From NCBI GenBank assembly GCA_025201845.1, contig MU603997.1, positions 1-64,000 of the forward strand: DNA of 64,000 nt, written 5' to 3'. Position numbers and translations under genes: made by a program. Shown here piece after piece: positions 9,557-18,844 of the stretch. The stretch is from Martensiomyces pterosporus. Its lineage: Eukaryota > Kickxellomycota > Kickxellomycetes > Kickxellales > Kickxellaceae. Numbering within the stretch: position 1 is the first letter of the stretch; each line of letters opens with the position of its first letter. The notes beneath the pieces are model-generated. The model was not told the DNA's origin and searched no databases. It worked only from the letters and a program-made list of their open reading frames with translations.

Positions 9557-11215
9557 TCAATGCTGCGCATCCTTTGACACACGCCACACATGGGCGGGCA
9601 GGCGCTCAAGCTGGAGCACAGTGGGCCGGATGAAGATGTAGAATATGCACAGCGCAAACAGGATGCACGACGTAGACACGACGTAGTATCCGTCCCAGTG
9701 CACGTCACATACACCTCCGTCCTTTGTGCATTGGTCGCGGTCCTCCTGCGTGGCGCACGAGTACGAGGCAACGCCCTTATCTGGGGGCATCATGCATGTG
9801 GCACGAGTGAAGTAGTCCACCGAGCGCATGACAAAGTAGACCGGCCAAGTGCCGCCAAAGTTGCTCAGCGTGTTGAGCAGCGTCATGTAGGTTCCGCCAA
9901 TGACTGGGTCTGCGATCTGCGTGATAAACGCCGAAAAGCCGACAAACTGGATTGTGTTTGCCATGGACGCAGCCACCTTTGTGAGTAGCACGATGTAGAA
10001 GTACCCAGTGGTCAGCCCGTCCTTGGGGAAGAAGTGCACGGTGGCCATGCTCAGCGCACAGCAGACGAGGCGCACGACAAAGGCGATGCGCCATGGCTTC
10101 ATCTTGCTTGCTCCGCGGCTCCACCGCGCAGCATAGTAGCCAAAGAATATTTGCACAGGGAAGTCTATGAGCACGGTCAGCGCCATGTCCTCCTTGTGCA
10201 GGCCTCGCTCAATGAGCTTGAGCTGCGTGACGGCGTCATTGGGAATGAACCCGATTTTGGCAAAGAACAGGACCACGATGAGCTGCTTCATGTGCGGCAG
10301 CCTGCAGATGCGCCAGATGGTCTTGTAGGTGTCGACAATTCCGTAGTCGTCCTCCGACGACGAGTACTCCACTTTGACAAAGATGAGGTACAGGGTGACC
10401 AGCACGTAGGCCAGGGCCCAGAATGCCATATAAGGGCCGAGCTGCAGGAATCCAGCCTCATGCGGCGTCGAATAAATGTACTTGTTGCTGAACTCGGTGG
10501 AGTTCAGGGCCAGAAACACTGTGAACGAGAGGAAGAAGCCGCAGTTGAGGCCCACGGTCTGGCAAGTGGATGCGTAAGACAGGTTCTCCTTGGACAAAAG
10601 CGTAAGCGCCCACCCATCGACGGCGATGTCCTGCGTGGCGCTCAGAAACACGATGGCCAGAAACATGTACATGATCTCGTGGATGTTTCCCGCCGGATCA
10701 CGCATAAGACCGTCGATGTGCGACCCAAGCCACCAGAACAGCACCGCAACAAGGAGCTGAATTGGCACTATCCACGACTTTCTGCGGCCGAACTTGCGAT
10801 CGTACAAGGAGTCAACAAACGGCGACCAAAAGAGCTTGAGCGAGTACGGGTACCCAGCCAGCGAAAACAGGCCCACCTGTGCGTAGCTCAGCTTCTCCTT
10901 GAGCAGGAACGGAATGCTGCCGTGTGCCAGTCCCAGGGGGACCCCCTGCAGCCAGTATAGGGCGATCAAGAGGATGATGTTGCCAAAGTCCTTGTTGGCG
11001 TAAAACTCGCCCCACTTGCTACTGATGCGACTCAGCACGCCTTTTGGCTCGTAGGATGCTGGGTCTTCTATCTCGAACGCTTGCTTGCGCACGGGCGAGC
11101 GGCTGCGCGGAGTGCCGATGGCGATTCCTACGTCACTGTCGTCGCTACCTCCTCCATTGCTGCTGCTGATGCCGTTAGGCGTGTCTCGGCCGCGGCTCCG
11201 TGCCTTGTCTGCCAT
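9557..11215 (-). CDS. Acetyl-CoA transporter, SLC33A1/AT-1 family
   Basis: A 552-residue polytopic membrane protein close to the 549 residues of human SLC33A1. A hydrophilic Ser/Arg-rich N-terminus of about 75 residues precedes 11-12 hydrophobic spans. Family blocks are plain: LYWLQGVPLGLAHGSIPFLL, KLFWSPFVDS, the RRKSWIVP loop, and the ATQDIAVDGWALTLL segment. Animal members move acetyl-CoA into the ER lumen for protein and ganglioside O-acetylation; the substrate of fungal members is less certain. A Cys-containing lumenal loop occurs near the C-terminus. The minus-strand leader upstream probably contains an intron (11373-11524). The family call is strong; the substrate is inferred. Confidence 0.9.
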   Translation of the reverse strand: MADKARSRGRDTPNGISSSNGGGSDDSDVGIAIGTPRSRSPVRKQAFEIEDPASYEPKGVLSRISSKWGEFYANKDFGNIILLIALYWLQGVPLGLAHGSIPFLLKEKLSYAQVGLFSLAGYPYSLKLFWSPFVDSLYDRKFGRRKSWIVPIQLLVAVLFWWLGSHIDGLMRDPAGNIHEIMYMFLAIVFLSATQDIAVDGWALTLLSKENLSYASTCQTVGLNCGFFLSFTVFLALNSTEFSNKYIYSTPHEAGFLQLGPYMAFWALAYVLVTLYLIFVKVEYSSSEDDYGIVDTYKTIWRICRLPHMKQLIVVLFFAKIGFIPNDAVTQLKLIERGLHKEDMALTVLIDFPVQIFFGYYAARWSRGASKMKPWRIAFVVRLVCCALSMATVHFFPKDGLTTGYFYIVLLTKVAASMANTIQFVGFSAFITQIADPVIGGTYMTLLNTLSNFGGTWPVYFVMRSVDYFTRATCMMPPDKGVASYSCATQEDRDQCTKDGGVCDVHWDGYYVVSTSCILFALCIFYIFIRPTVLQLERLPAHVWRVSKDAQH

Positions 11216-12217
11216 GCGCTTTTTCTTGCTTTTTGCTTTTGGCGGCTTTGCCTGTTTGGCGGCTTGTTTCTGCTGCCGCTTACGTAACGTGGTTTGCTGC
11301 TGTGTTTGAATGCTTGCTGTCTACCGAGCAAAGTCGTAATTTGGCCACCAAAGCACAAGCAAAGAGTGTCGGCTGTCAACAAAATGAGGTGATGCAGAAG
11401 TGGAAGAGTAAAAGCGAAAGCAGGGGAAGGGGAGTAGAAAGCCTCTAACGCCACCTAGGCTGGCAAATAGACACGCTTAGTGAAAGCCAGGTGCAGGGGC
11501 TGTATACTCGTGCTACACACATACCATAGAGGTCAGTCAGACCGCAGGAAACGGCGCGATGCTGCTTCTGCTGCTTCTGTCGTTGAGAACAGCCTGGGGC
11601 TGGCTTGTGATTCTCGCTAGGCGCTCAAGCCGGCTTGTTTGAGCGGAATGGCTTGGAGAGGAATACGTGTGAAGGGAGGGAGAGGAGGCGAGGGTGCAGG
11701 GTGTATGTCGTAAGAGCTTGTAGTGTCGTAAGGCGTAGAAGGAGTAGAGCAAGACAAGTGTACGGCTGCTTGTGTAGACGTGGACGGAGAAGGGAAGGCT
11801 AGCGGGCAAGTCGCCACACATGCTTTGGCGCCAGCCATTGCTGCCTGGTGGCCATGTGCTGGTGTTTCCAGGGCAGAGGCCCCTTATTTTCGCCCCCTGA
11901 TGCTCGCTTACAAATGCGAGCCAACCAGATGTGACTGCGTGGCAAGGGCTTGGACGGTGCGCTGCCGCACTTGGAAAAGTGGCCCCCGCCAATTCAGCCG
12001 AGCTGCAGATGTCCGCGCATATTCCAGCTTGTGTGCATTAAAAAAGTCAAGCGACTTTCCGTGATATTGTTCAGCTGTCGCAGAAAGAAAATGGCGCCGT
12101 ACAAAAGAGGCAGCACTCTAGTAGTAAAGATAAGAAGGGCAGATGGATGGACTGCTGAGAAACGGGCAACTGGTGTGATCCATCACGCAACGGCGGTGCC
12201 CTAGGATGACTTGAAAT
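11216..12217 (-). other. Leader and promoter region of the acetyl-CoA transporter, with a putative leader intron
   Basis: No coding gene supported. On the minus strand a pyrimidine-rich leader-like stretch (about 11640-11720) is followed by ATG|GTATGTGTG (donor near 11524) and, after a pyrimidine-rich run, TTGACAG (acceptor at 11373-11375). This proposes a 152-base leader intron 158 bases before the transporter ATG. Frames in the stretch are low-complexity Ser/Pro/Thr. The part above about 11900 is 3' flank of the repetitive surface-protein gene. Confidence 0.4.
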
Positions 12218-15200
12218 TTAACCTGATTCCTCTTTATCGCTCTCATCATCGGTATCAGCACCAACACCAGCATCCATATCGCCACCATTAGGATTTGAGT
12301 CGTCCTCCATGCGCGATACCGGCGCAGGCCCATTGCGGCCATACCCAGAGGTGGAGCTGTACCCAGAAGCGGAGCTGTACCCAGAGGCGGAGCTGTACCC
12401 AGAAGCGGAACTGTACCCAGAAGCGGAACTGTACCCAGAAGCGGAACTGTACCCAGAAGCGGAACTGTACCCAGAAGCGGAACTGTACCCGGCGTTGCTG
12501 GCACTGTAGATGTTGTTGGAACTGGCAGTATTGGTCTCGATCGACTCAAACACCACATGCGAGAGCTTTCCACAATTTGAGCCGGTTCCATAAGCCACAT
12601 ACTCCGTGTGCGTGTGCTGGCCAGGCTTACATGGCGGAGCCGTGCCAGTCTCAACAGACTCGATCACAGCACAGGTGTTTCCGCAATCGGTTTGGACGGA
12701 TTGATAGACCGTGTGCGTGTTCTGGTTGCCCTGTGGCAGAATGTTGGTCTCGATAGACTCGATCACAGCACAGGTGCTTCCGCAATCGGTTTGGACTGAC
12801 TGGTACACTGTGTGTGCCTTCTGGCAGCCAGTATTCTGGACAGCTCCTGTTTCGATAGACTCGATCACTGCACACGTGTTTTTGCAGTCAGTCTGGATGG
12901 ACTCATACACTGTGTGCGCGCTTTGGCCGCACTTGCTGCTCTTTCCATGCTTGCCACTCTTTCCGCGCTTGCCGCTCTTTCCGCGCTTGCCACACTGTCC
13001 ACACTGTCCGCTCTTGCCCGAGGCATGGCCAGTCTCAACCGACACTAGCTCAACGCAACTGTGGCCACCGCAGCCGTCTGACTGAACCGATTCGTAGACA
13101 GTGTGCACGGGACCAGTGCATGGTGGTGCAGGACCAGTCTCAATAGACTCGATCACAACGCTAGAGGGCTTGGAGCACCCGCAGGAAGCACCCGAATCAA
13201 TCGATACAAACACACTGGCTGTAGAGTGCGGAGACCCGTTCGATGGGTTGCATCCACAAGACTTGGACGGCTTTTCGCACGATCCGCCACTGGTGCCCAC
13301 AGACACCAAGACCGTATGGCAGCTAGCAGCCTTCTTGCCACATGTGCAGTGCTTGCCGCACTTGCATCCCTTGCCGCCCATTCCGCCGCACTTGCACTTG
13401 TCGTTTCCACAGCTAGGACAACCACCGTTGTTGCTGCTGGCAGTGTTGGACTCGACTGACTGGTACACATAGTGGGTCATTGGGCCCTCGCTTGAGTATT
13501 CAGCAGAGGCGGGGCTGGCAGAGCTGCTGTAGTAGCCTTGCTCAGACGAAGTGGGACTAGCGGCGTACGAAGTGGGACTAGCAGCGTACAAAGTGGGACT
13601 AGCAGCGTACGAAGTGGGACTAGCGGAGTACTGTGCCAGGGGGGTAGACTCCTCGTCTTCGGAATCAGAGCCGCCATCGGCATTGCTGCTTGTTTGCATC
13701 TCGAACATCTCCTTGCCGCCCAAGGTTTCCACGCACTCGTCATTTCCACTAACGATCGACAGAATCGCACGTCCAAAGCAATCGCAGTCATCAGGCGGCG
13801 CAGCACACCCCTTTGAGCAGCAGTCTGCGGATTTGGAGTGGTGGCCGGTATGCGAGTGCGAGCCTTTGCTCTTGCTCTTGCTCTTGTGTGTCTTTGTGTG
13901 CTTGTGCTTGGACTTTGACGAACCGGCCTCGCATGAGTCGCTGCTGGTGGGCTCGCACGAGTCGGATGAGTCAGACGACTTGCACTTCTTGTGCTTGTGC
14001 TTGGACTTTGACGAACTGGACTCACACGAGCTAGGCTCACACGAACTGGGCTCACACGAATTGCTGCTGGTGGGCTCGCACGAGTTAGACGACTTGCACT
14101 TCTTGTGCTTTTGCTTCTTCTTCTTCTTGTGCTTCATGCATCCGGACTCGCCGTCAGAGTCACAGCAGCTACCATTGCTGGGGCAGACAGATGGCTGCTT
14201 GTGACAGGCGGATGGCTGTTTGTGGCACTCAATGGAGACGAGCACAGTGTGCGTTGGAGTTTCGGCACTGGGAGATACTGGAGGGGCAACATTGCAAGGC
14301 GGAGGCATTGAATTGCAGTACTTTGGTGGTGGTGGTGGAGGAGGCGGTGGCGGCGGTGGCTGGTAGCAGTTAGCCTTTACGTTGGCAAAGTTCTGCATGT
14401 TCGAGGACACGACTGTCTGCACAGACGTGATCACCTGGATGAACGGCATTGATTGCTGGCTCATCGAGACAGCCGACCCGGCAACAAACGCCTGGGGCAT
14501 GGGCGATGACTGCGTGATGGTAAGCGTGCTGACGTAGGTCAGCATCTGCGGGAACAAAAGCAGTTGCTCAGCAGCAGACGTCTGCTGCGGGGAACCCTGA
14601 GGCTCTTGCTGCACGGAGGCAGGGAGCGGCTGAGACTGCGTGCCATATGCCGTGGCGATGCAATATGTCTGAGTGACAGCAAGATTGGCAATGTCGCGCG
14701 AGAATGCCTCGGGCTGGTCAAAGTTGCTGGTGCCTGTGGCGTAGCTGATGACCTGGCTGAACGTCTGAGGGAACTGGTTGGGCTGAGCACTGGTGCTTTC
14801 TGCGTATCTCTGAAGGAAACTGCCGTCGGCGTTGTACTCCCCGTCCCTCGCCACCAGGTTAAGGCCGCGTGGGCGGGACCCAGTCTTGGATCTTACGGAT
14901 GTTGGGCCATTCGCCATAGCATCTATGGCCGATTTCCTGATGGCTGCTGCGTTTTCTGAGAGCAGCTCTACGGTGCTGCTCAGGTCAAGGTTTGCTGTTT
15001 CGGTGGACTGGACAGCCGAGTCGATCGATGCGTTGTGACCCACCTTCTTTGGACCGCTCTTTTTACCTGCGGCTGGTGCAGCCCTTTTGCTTGGCTTGGG
15101 GTTGACATCCAAGTTCAGCAGGCGGATCCTGTTGGAGTTGTAGAACGCATTTGGTCGAGTAGCAGCATCGTCGCCTGTAGAAGCAGATGTGGAGGCATCA

Positions 15201-16033
15201 GCATCTGTATCAGCTGCTGAGGCGGCTGTGGATGAGATGGAGTGCGATGCAGAGACCGCGGCATCTATTGACGATGGGCCGTCATCGGAGGAGACATTCG
15301 TGCCCTCACTGGCAGTACTGTCTTCATCTGCTTCGGTTTCATCCTCGGCAGTTGCACTGGTGCTTGGCGCTTGAGCGGCAGTGCTAGCGTCTTGAGTTGG
15401 CAGGAGTGGGTTGGCTGGGAATCTAACCTCGGTGTTTCCTGCTCTGAGCGGACCACATCTAACGTGGAACGGTCCCTCCTGGTAGCAAGTCAGCCCAGCG
15501 CCGCACATAAAGGCGACCTGCTCGCCGTTGATACACCTGGTGAAAGCAGCGCTGGTACCGTCAGCAGCACTGCACTTGAAGGCGCCTGGCGTGCATGTGC
15601 TGTTGCTTACGGCCACGCCACAGAAGATCCCCTGTCCATCCTGGTAGCAAACGGACTGTCCGCCACACACAAACTCCTGGGGCTCTCCGTTGATGCACCT
15701 GTAGTACTGCGCGCCCTTGCCATCTTCAAACTTGCACTTTGCTGAGCCCTCATTCGAGCAGAGCTCGGGGATCGCGCCTGCACTGATGCCAGCCGATGAG
15801 GTGGCATTTTCGTCCCGCTCGGTAGGCACCAGATCACCCACGCCGACTCCACAGTAGACGCCCTGACCCAGCTGGTAGCAGAACATGCCTTCATCGCACT
15901 GGTGTGCCTCGTGGCCGTTGATCCTGTATCCACGTCCGAGGCCGTCAGCAAGGTTGCATTTGTACTGCTGAGCACAGGCCACATGCCACAAAGCTAGCGG
16001 TGCAATGCCCAAAGAATTGAGCCAGTATTTCAT
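12218..16033 (-). CDS. Secreted, Cys-rich modular repeat protein with CBM19-like modules
   Basis: 1271 residues, not recognised as a named family. The ATG at 16033 is chosen because it opens a signal peptide (about 21 residues, ending AQQ); the frame extends 73 codons further upstream without support. In order: three Cys modules (about 24-190) with the pattern C..G....YRCINGE...CG....C.....G..C, resembling CBM19 chitin-binding modules; an Ala/Ser/Asp-rich region; a middle section with poly-Pro (12 prolines); Lys/His/Ser and CEPSS-type repeats; four YAASPTS repeats; a CxC-dense patch near 868-897 like a metallothionein; about seven degenerate HTVYxSVQTDCxxTCAVIESIETG repeats; and eight GYSSAS units before an acidic tail. 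Most likely a cell-wall or spore-surface protein (inference). TATA-like sequence lies near 16098-16118 on the minus strand. No GPI signal is evident. Confidence 0.75.
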   Translation of the reverse strand: MKYWLNSLGIAPLALWHVACAQQYKCNLADGLGRGYRINGHEAHQCDEGMFCYQLGQGVYCGVGVGDLVPTERDENATSSAGISAGAIPELCSNEGSAKCKFEDGKGAQYYRCINGEPQEFVCGGQSVCYQDGQGIFCGVAVSNSTCTPGAFKCSAADGTSAAFTRCINGEQVAFMCGAGLTCYQEGPFHVRCGPLRAGNTEVRFPANPLLPTQDASTAAQAPSTSATAEDETEADEDSTASEGTNVSSDDGPSSIDAAVSASHSISSTAASAADTDADASTSASTGDDAATRPNAFYNSNRIRLLNLDVNPKPSKRAAPAAGKKSGPKKVGHNASIDSAVQSTETANLDLSSTVELLSENAAAIRKSAIDAMANGPTSVRSKTGSRPRGLNLVARDGEYNADGSFLQRYAESTSAQPNQFPQTFSQVISYATGTSNFDQPEAFSRDIANLAVTQTYCIATAYGTQSQPLPASVQQEPQGSPQQTSAAEQLLLFPQMLTYVSTLTITQSSPMPQAFVAGSAVSMSQQSMPFIQVITSVQTVVSSNMQNFANVKANCYQPPPPPPPPPPPPKYCNSMPPPCNVAPPVSPSAETPTHTVLVSIECHKQPSACHKQPSVCPSNGSCCDSDGESGCMKHKKKKKQKHKKCKSSNSCEPTSSNSCEPSSCEPSSCESSSSKSKHKHKKCKSSDSSDSCEPTSSDSCEAGSSKSKHKHTKTHKSKSKSKGSHSHTGHHSKSADCCSKGCAAPPDDCDCFGRAILSIVSGNDECVETLGGKEMFEMQTSSNADGGSDSEDEESTPLAQYSASPTSYAASPTLYAASPTSYAASPTSSEQGYYSSSASPASAEYSSEGPMTHYVYQSVESNTASSNNGGCPSCGNDKCKCGGMGGKGCKCGKHCTCGKKAASCHTVLVSVGTSGGSCEKPSKSCGCNPSNGSPHSTASVFVSIDSGASCGCSKPSSVVIESIETGPAPPCTGPVHTVYESVQSDGCGGHSCVELVSVETGHASGKSGQCGQCGKRGKSGKRGKSGKHGKSSKCGQSAHTVYESIQTDCKNTCAVIESIETGAVQNTGCQKAHTVYQSVQTDCGSTCAVIESIETNILPQGNQNTHTVYQSVQTDCGNTCAVIESVETGTAPPCKPGQHTHTEYVAYGTGSNCGKLSHVVFESIETNTASSNNIYSASNAGYSSASGYSSASGYSSASGYSSASGYSSASGYSSASGYSSASGYSSTSGYGRNGPAPVSRMEDDSNPNGGDMDAGVGADTDDESDKEESG
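12347..12490 (-). repeat. 18-bp coding minisatellite, 8 units (GYSSAS)
   Basis: Eight head-to-tail copies of an 18-base unit (plus strand AGAAGCGGAACTGTACCC). The last five read on the plus strand are identical and the first three differ by one to four bases. Translated on the minus strand they give GYSSAS repeated, the first-encoded or last unit variants reading GYSSTS. The identity gradient points to recent unit duplication. It lies inside the repetitive surface-protein gene, near its C-terminus. Confidence 0.95.
13548..13631 (-). repeat. 21-bp coding repeat, 4 units (YAASPTS)
   Basis: Four tandem 21-base units (plus strand GAAGTGGGACTAGCGGCGTAC and near copies) encode YAASPTS, with Ser or Leu substitutions. 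It is a second, shorter minisatellite in the same gene, located upstream in the protein of the metallothionein-like patch. Confidence 0.92.
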
Positions 16034-16837
16034 CTTGTGGCCAAGAGAAACGAGCAGGAAAGGATAGTGGTGTTCTGGTAGTGGGATGTGATGCAGCAAG
16101 CAAATATAGTTATATGGCAAGATTGGGTAGCAACTGAGACGAATGTAGAGTGCAGCAGCCGAGGGAAATGTGGTAATCGTGGTGTGCACAGTCGACCAGG
16201 AAGAGAAAAGGGGAGTCAGAGGGATTGGGGATGGACTTGGTGAGCGTAGCACCCCTAGTAAATAGCACCAGCACTAGCACTGTTGGAAATAGAGTGGAAC
16301 CCAGGCCTCTAGGATATCTCCAAAATTAGCCACAATGTCTGGCATGCTGGAGCTGGCAAGGCGGTCTAGTAGAGAAACCGCGGCAGGAGAGAGCGAGATG
16401 CTATTCTCGACAGCCCCAACTTCCTCGCTAGAAAATCCCAAACAACGCGGTTACGTCTGCCGGCCACATGCTCGTATTTTTGACACATACATGGAGGCAC
16501 TGCCCTGGCTGGTACATGTGCATCAAACCGATACTATTTTCCGAACACTGCGTTTACACCTTAGCAGCCAGCAGCGCGCTACTTCACTCTCTCCCCCCGC
16601 ATCTGTTTACAACAGTAACAGCACTCGCCCACTCAAACAAACATGTCTCCGCGGCTACATTCTGTACTGCCATCTGAACTCTGCTGAACCAACGGCCGTG
16701 CTCCTCAGTGCAGCAGCTGTCTTGCTCAGATGAGACAGCGTGTCTGAGTGGATGTAGTGTGCATTAGTTGGAGAATACGTGAGCTAAAAAGGAGACAAGA
16801 TGCAGTTGCAAGTCCGACATGGAACAAATGCGCGTGG
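16034..16837. other. Surface-protein promoter and 3' flank of the GLTSCR1-domain gene
   Basis: Both flanking genes are on the minus strand. 16034-16250 is the leader/promoter of the repetitive surface protein, with a TATA-like ATATAACTATATTT on the minus strand near 16098-16118. The rest, including a plus-strand 132-codon frame at 16335-16733, has no features supporting a gene. Confidence 0.45.
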
Positions 16838-18844
16838 TTACTTAGGAAGGTCAGGCATGCCAGGCCGCCATGGTGGAAGAGGATGTGCTTTAGGTGTATG
16901 CGGCGGGGCTGGTCCTCCGGCAATTGCGCTTTGCAAAGCAGCACTTGCTATTCCGGCACTGCCTCGGGACATCATCGCAGACGAAATGTTTCTCTGCAGC
17001 TGGGCATCCTGCATCTGGTCTAGCTGGTGCCTAGCGTCGCTTATCCGATGGTTCTCGATCTGAATGCTGCTGATGTCGTGGCACCCCTGTGAGCCTTCTT
17101 TTATTAGAATGCCGTCATAGCGGTTGGCCAGCCTTTTCAGCCTCGCAGCTAGACTGCCCGATGACGCAGCGACCGCCTGGTCCTCTCGCGTGATCCCCGA
17201 GTCTATCACCCCATCGAGGTACTGGAACACGTGGAACGGCAGCAGCCGCTGGATAACATCCCGTGTGCCACGAAACGGCGTGCGCCAGTCGGGGCTCCGA
17301 ACCATCTGGTGGTCCATGGCCAGTGCTTCGCGGAACCGCCGACCGACTTCGGTCTCATGCTTAATTTCGTCTAACTGCTTCCTGCGCTCAGCCAGCGGCA
17401 TGCGTGTGACGCGATTCAGGTCGGGGTGTGTGTGTTTCACAGGCCGCTGTGGATTTGCCGCGCATTCGTCTGCCTTGCCCACTGACGACGCCTCGATGTG
17501 TGGTTGCGGCCCGCCTCCTGGTGTCCACGTCGGCCGTTTCTTCACTGAGTACTTGCCAGTCTTGTTATATTTCCGCTTTTTCGTGGGTGTAGCCGCACTC
17601 GGGGTGGGTGGGTGCATGACACCATCAGTCTCGGCACCGGAAACGCTGTCTGCCGAGGGCGACACCTCGCCCGAATGCGGCCTGGACCCAGGTGTCGGCG
17701 TTCGTAGGCCGCCTGTATTTACGCCCAGGTTGGGTCCTCTGCCCGCCTTTACATCCTGCTCGCGCATGCTTGCCAGCTGGGATGCCTGCGACTTTGTCAG
17801 CGCCTTGAGAATATGCAAGAGCATATCCGGGTCCCTGGTATCCTCAGCATGTCCACCACCACCATTGGATTTCACGATGGCGCTCAGCTCCACTGGAGGG
17901 CTCAGCTTCCGCAGGATTTCAGCTGGGCCATTCAGCAGCTTCATATACGCGGATCGGTACATTTTTTCCAACGCAGCCATTTGCGGATTTGCTGCTGTTG
18001 TCGGCGCAGCTCCCGTGCTGTGTAGTGGTGCCTTTTTTGTCGGCGCTGATTGGCTTTGTTGCTGCCTTGTGGCTGTGCCAGATATTGATTTTGGTGTCGT
18101 GGGCGAGGATACAGAGGGTGATCTTGGCGCCCTTGCCGCTGTGCTCGTGTTCATATGTGAATGTATCTGTCGTGGAGCTATGCTGGGCAAGATGGGCCGT
18201 GGTCGGACTGGCTGCATCGAGTTTTGTGCGGTGCCTGCGATAGTGCCCAATGGCTGATTCCGAATTTGCTGAGCAGTCGTCGGTTTCATTGCTGGTCCAA
18301 CGCCTGCAGCAGGGCCCGGAGGTGGGGTGCCTGGCAGCCCTGGGCTAGAACTTGCACTTCTCATTATTGATTTGGGGGCGCCCTGCGGCCGCGTTCCTGG
18401 ATGCACTGCCGGTGTGTGGCTCCCATACGACTGAGTGCTGTTTCGCATACGCTGAATCTCATTCATGACTTTTGTTCGCTGCTCGGGCGTCAGCGACGAC
18501 ACTGGCATGTTTCCCGGAAGCCGGTATATGATTGTGCTTTTCTGGCGAACAACTTCAACCGTAACGCCTGCAACAACGATCCGCCGCAGCAGCTGCGTCG
18601 ACCCAGGTGCTGTGGATGGCGGAGGGCGGGGTCTGCCGGCAGGTCTGTATACCGACGCAAGTCTAGGCAGCGGCGCCGCAGCAGCTTGTGTTCCTCCATT
18701 CTTCACCACTGCTGCTGCTGGTCCACCGGGCAGCGGGCTGGACCTATGGGTACCAGCGCTGTGTGGTGTGGTTGCGCCATGCGCTACTGTACCCGCTGCT
18801 TCTTTTTCTAGTTCCGGCGTAGCTGGGTCTGGCGGGGTCGACAT
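16838..18844 (-). CDS. GLTSCR1/BICRA-domain protein, putative SWI/SNF-type remodeller subunit
   Basis: A 668-residue, mostly disordered Pro/Ser/Thr-rich protein. Near residues 80-130 a conserved block reads VVAGVTVEVVRQKSTIIYRL followed by LTPEQR. A Lys/Arg-rich TKKRKYNKTGKYSVKKR stretch is probably the nuclear signal. At about 470-560 is the GLTSCR1-type domain: helix LAERRKQLDEIKHETEVGRRF, then DHQMVRSPDWRTPFRGTRDVIQRLLPFHVFQ, the hallmark of GLTSCR1/GLTSCR1L. In mammals this region anchors the protein in the non-canonical BAF (SWI/SNF) complex with BRD9. A similar role here is inference; no bromodomain is present in this protein. The ATG at 18844 is taken, with 18856 possible. Confidence 0.75.
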   Translation of the reverse strand: MSTPPDPATPELEKEAAGTVAHGATTPHSAGTHRSSPLPGGPAAAVVKNGGTQAAAAPLPRLASVYRPAGRPRPPPSTAPGSTQLLRRIVVAGVTVEVVRQKSTIIYRLPGNMPVSSLTPEQRTKVMNEIQRMRNSTQSYGSHTPAVHPGTRPQGAPKSIMRSASSSPGLPGTPPPGPAAGVGPAMKPTTAQQIRNQPLGTIAGTAQNSMQPVRPRPILPSIAPRQIHSHMNTSTAARAPRSPSVSSPTTPKSISGTATRQQQSQSAPTKKAPLHSTGAAPTTAANPQMAALEKMYRSAYMKLLNGPAEILRKLSPPVELSAIVKSNGGGGHAEDTRDPDMLLHILKALTKSQASQLASMREQDVKAGRGPNLGVNTGGLRTPTPGSRPHSGEVSPSADSVSGAETDGVMHPPTPSAATPTKKRKYNKTGKYSVKKRPTWTPGGGPQPHIEASSVGKADECAANPQRPVKHTHPDLNRVTRMPLAERRKQLDEIKHETEVGRRFREALAMDHQMVRSPDWRTPFRGTRDVIQRLLPFHVFQYLDGVIDSGITREDQAVAASSGSLAARLKRLANRYDGILIKEGSQGCHDISSIQIENHRISDARHQLDQMQDAQLQRNISSAMMSRGSAGIASAALQSAIAGGPAPPHTPKAHPLPPWRPGMPDLPK

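Noticed and set aside
10034..10960. 308-codon plus-strand frame over the acetyl-CoA transporter
   Set aside because: Antisense shadow; highly charged translation without domain features, opposite a clear membrane transporter.
12295..12510. CRISPR-like tandem array
   Set aside because: Repeats are directly adjacent 18-bp coding units without spacers, in a fungal gene; a minisatellite, not CRISPR.
16335..16733. 132-codon plus-strand frame
   Set aside because: Mixed low-complexity content, no leader or 3' signals, and it lies in the 3' flank and promoter of minus-strand genes.
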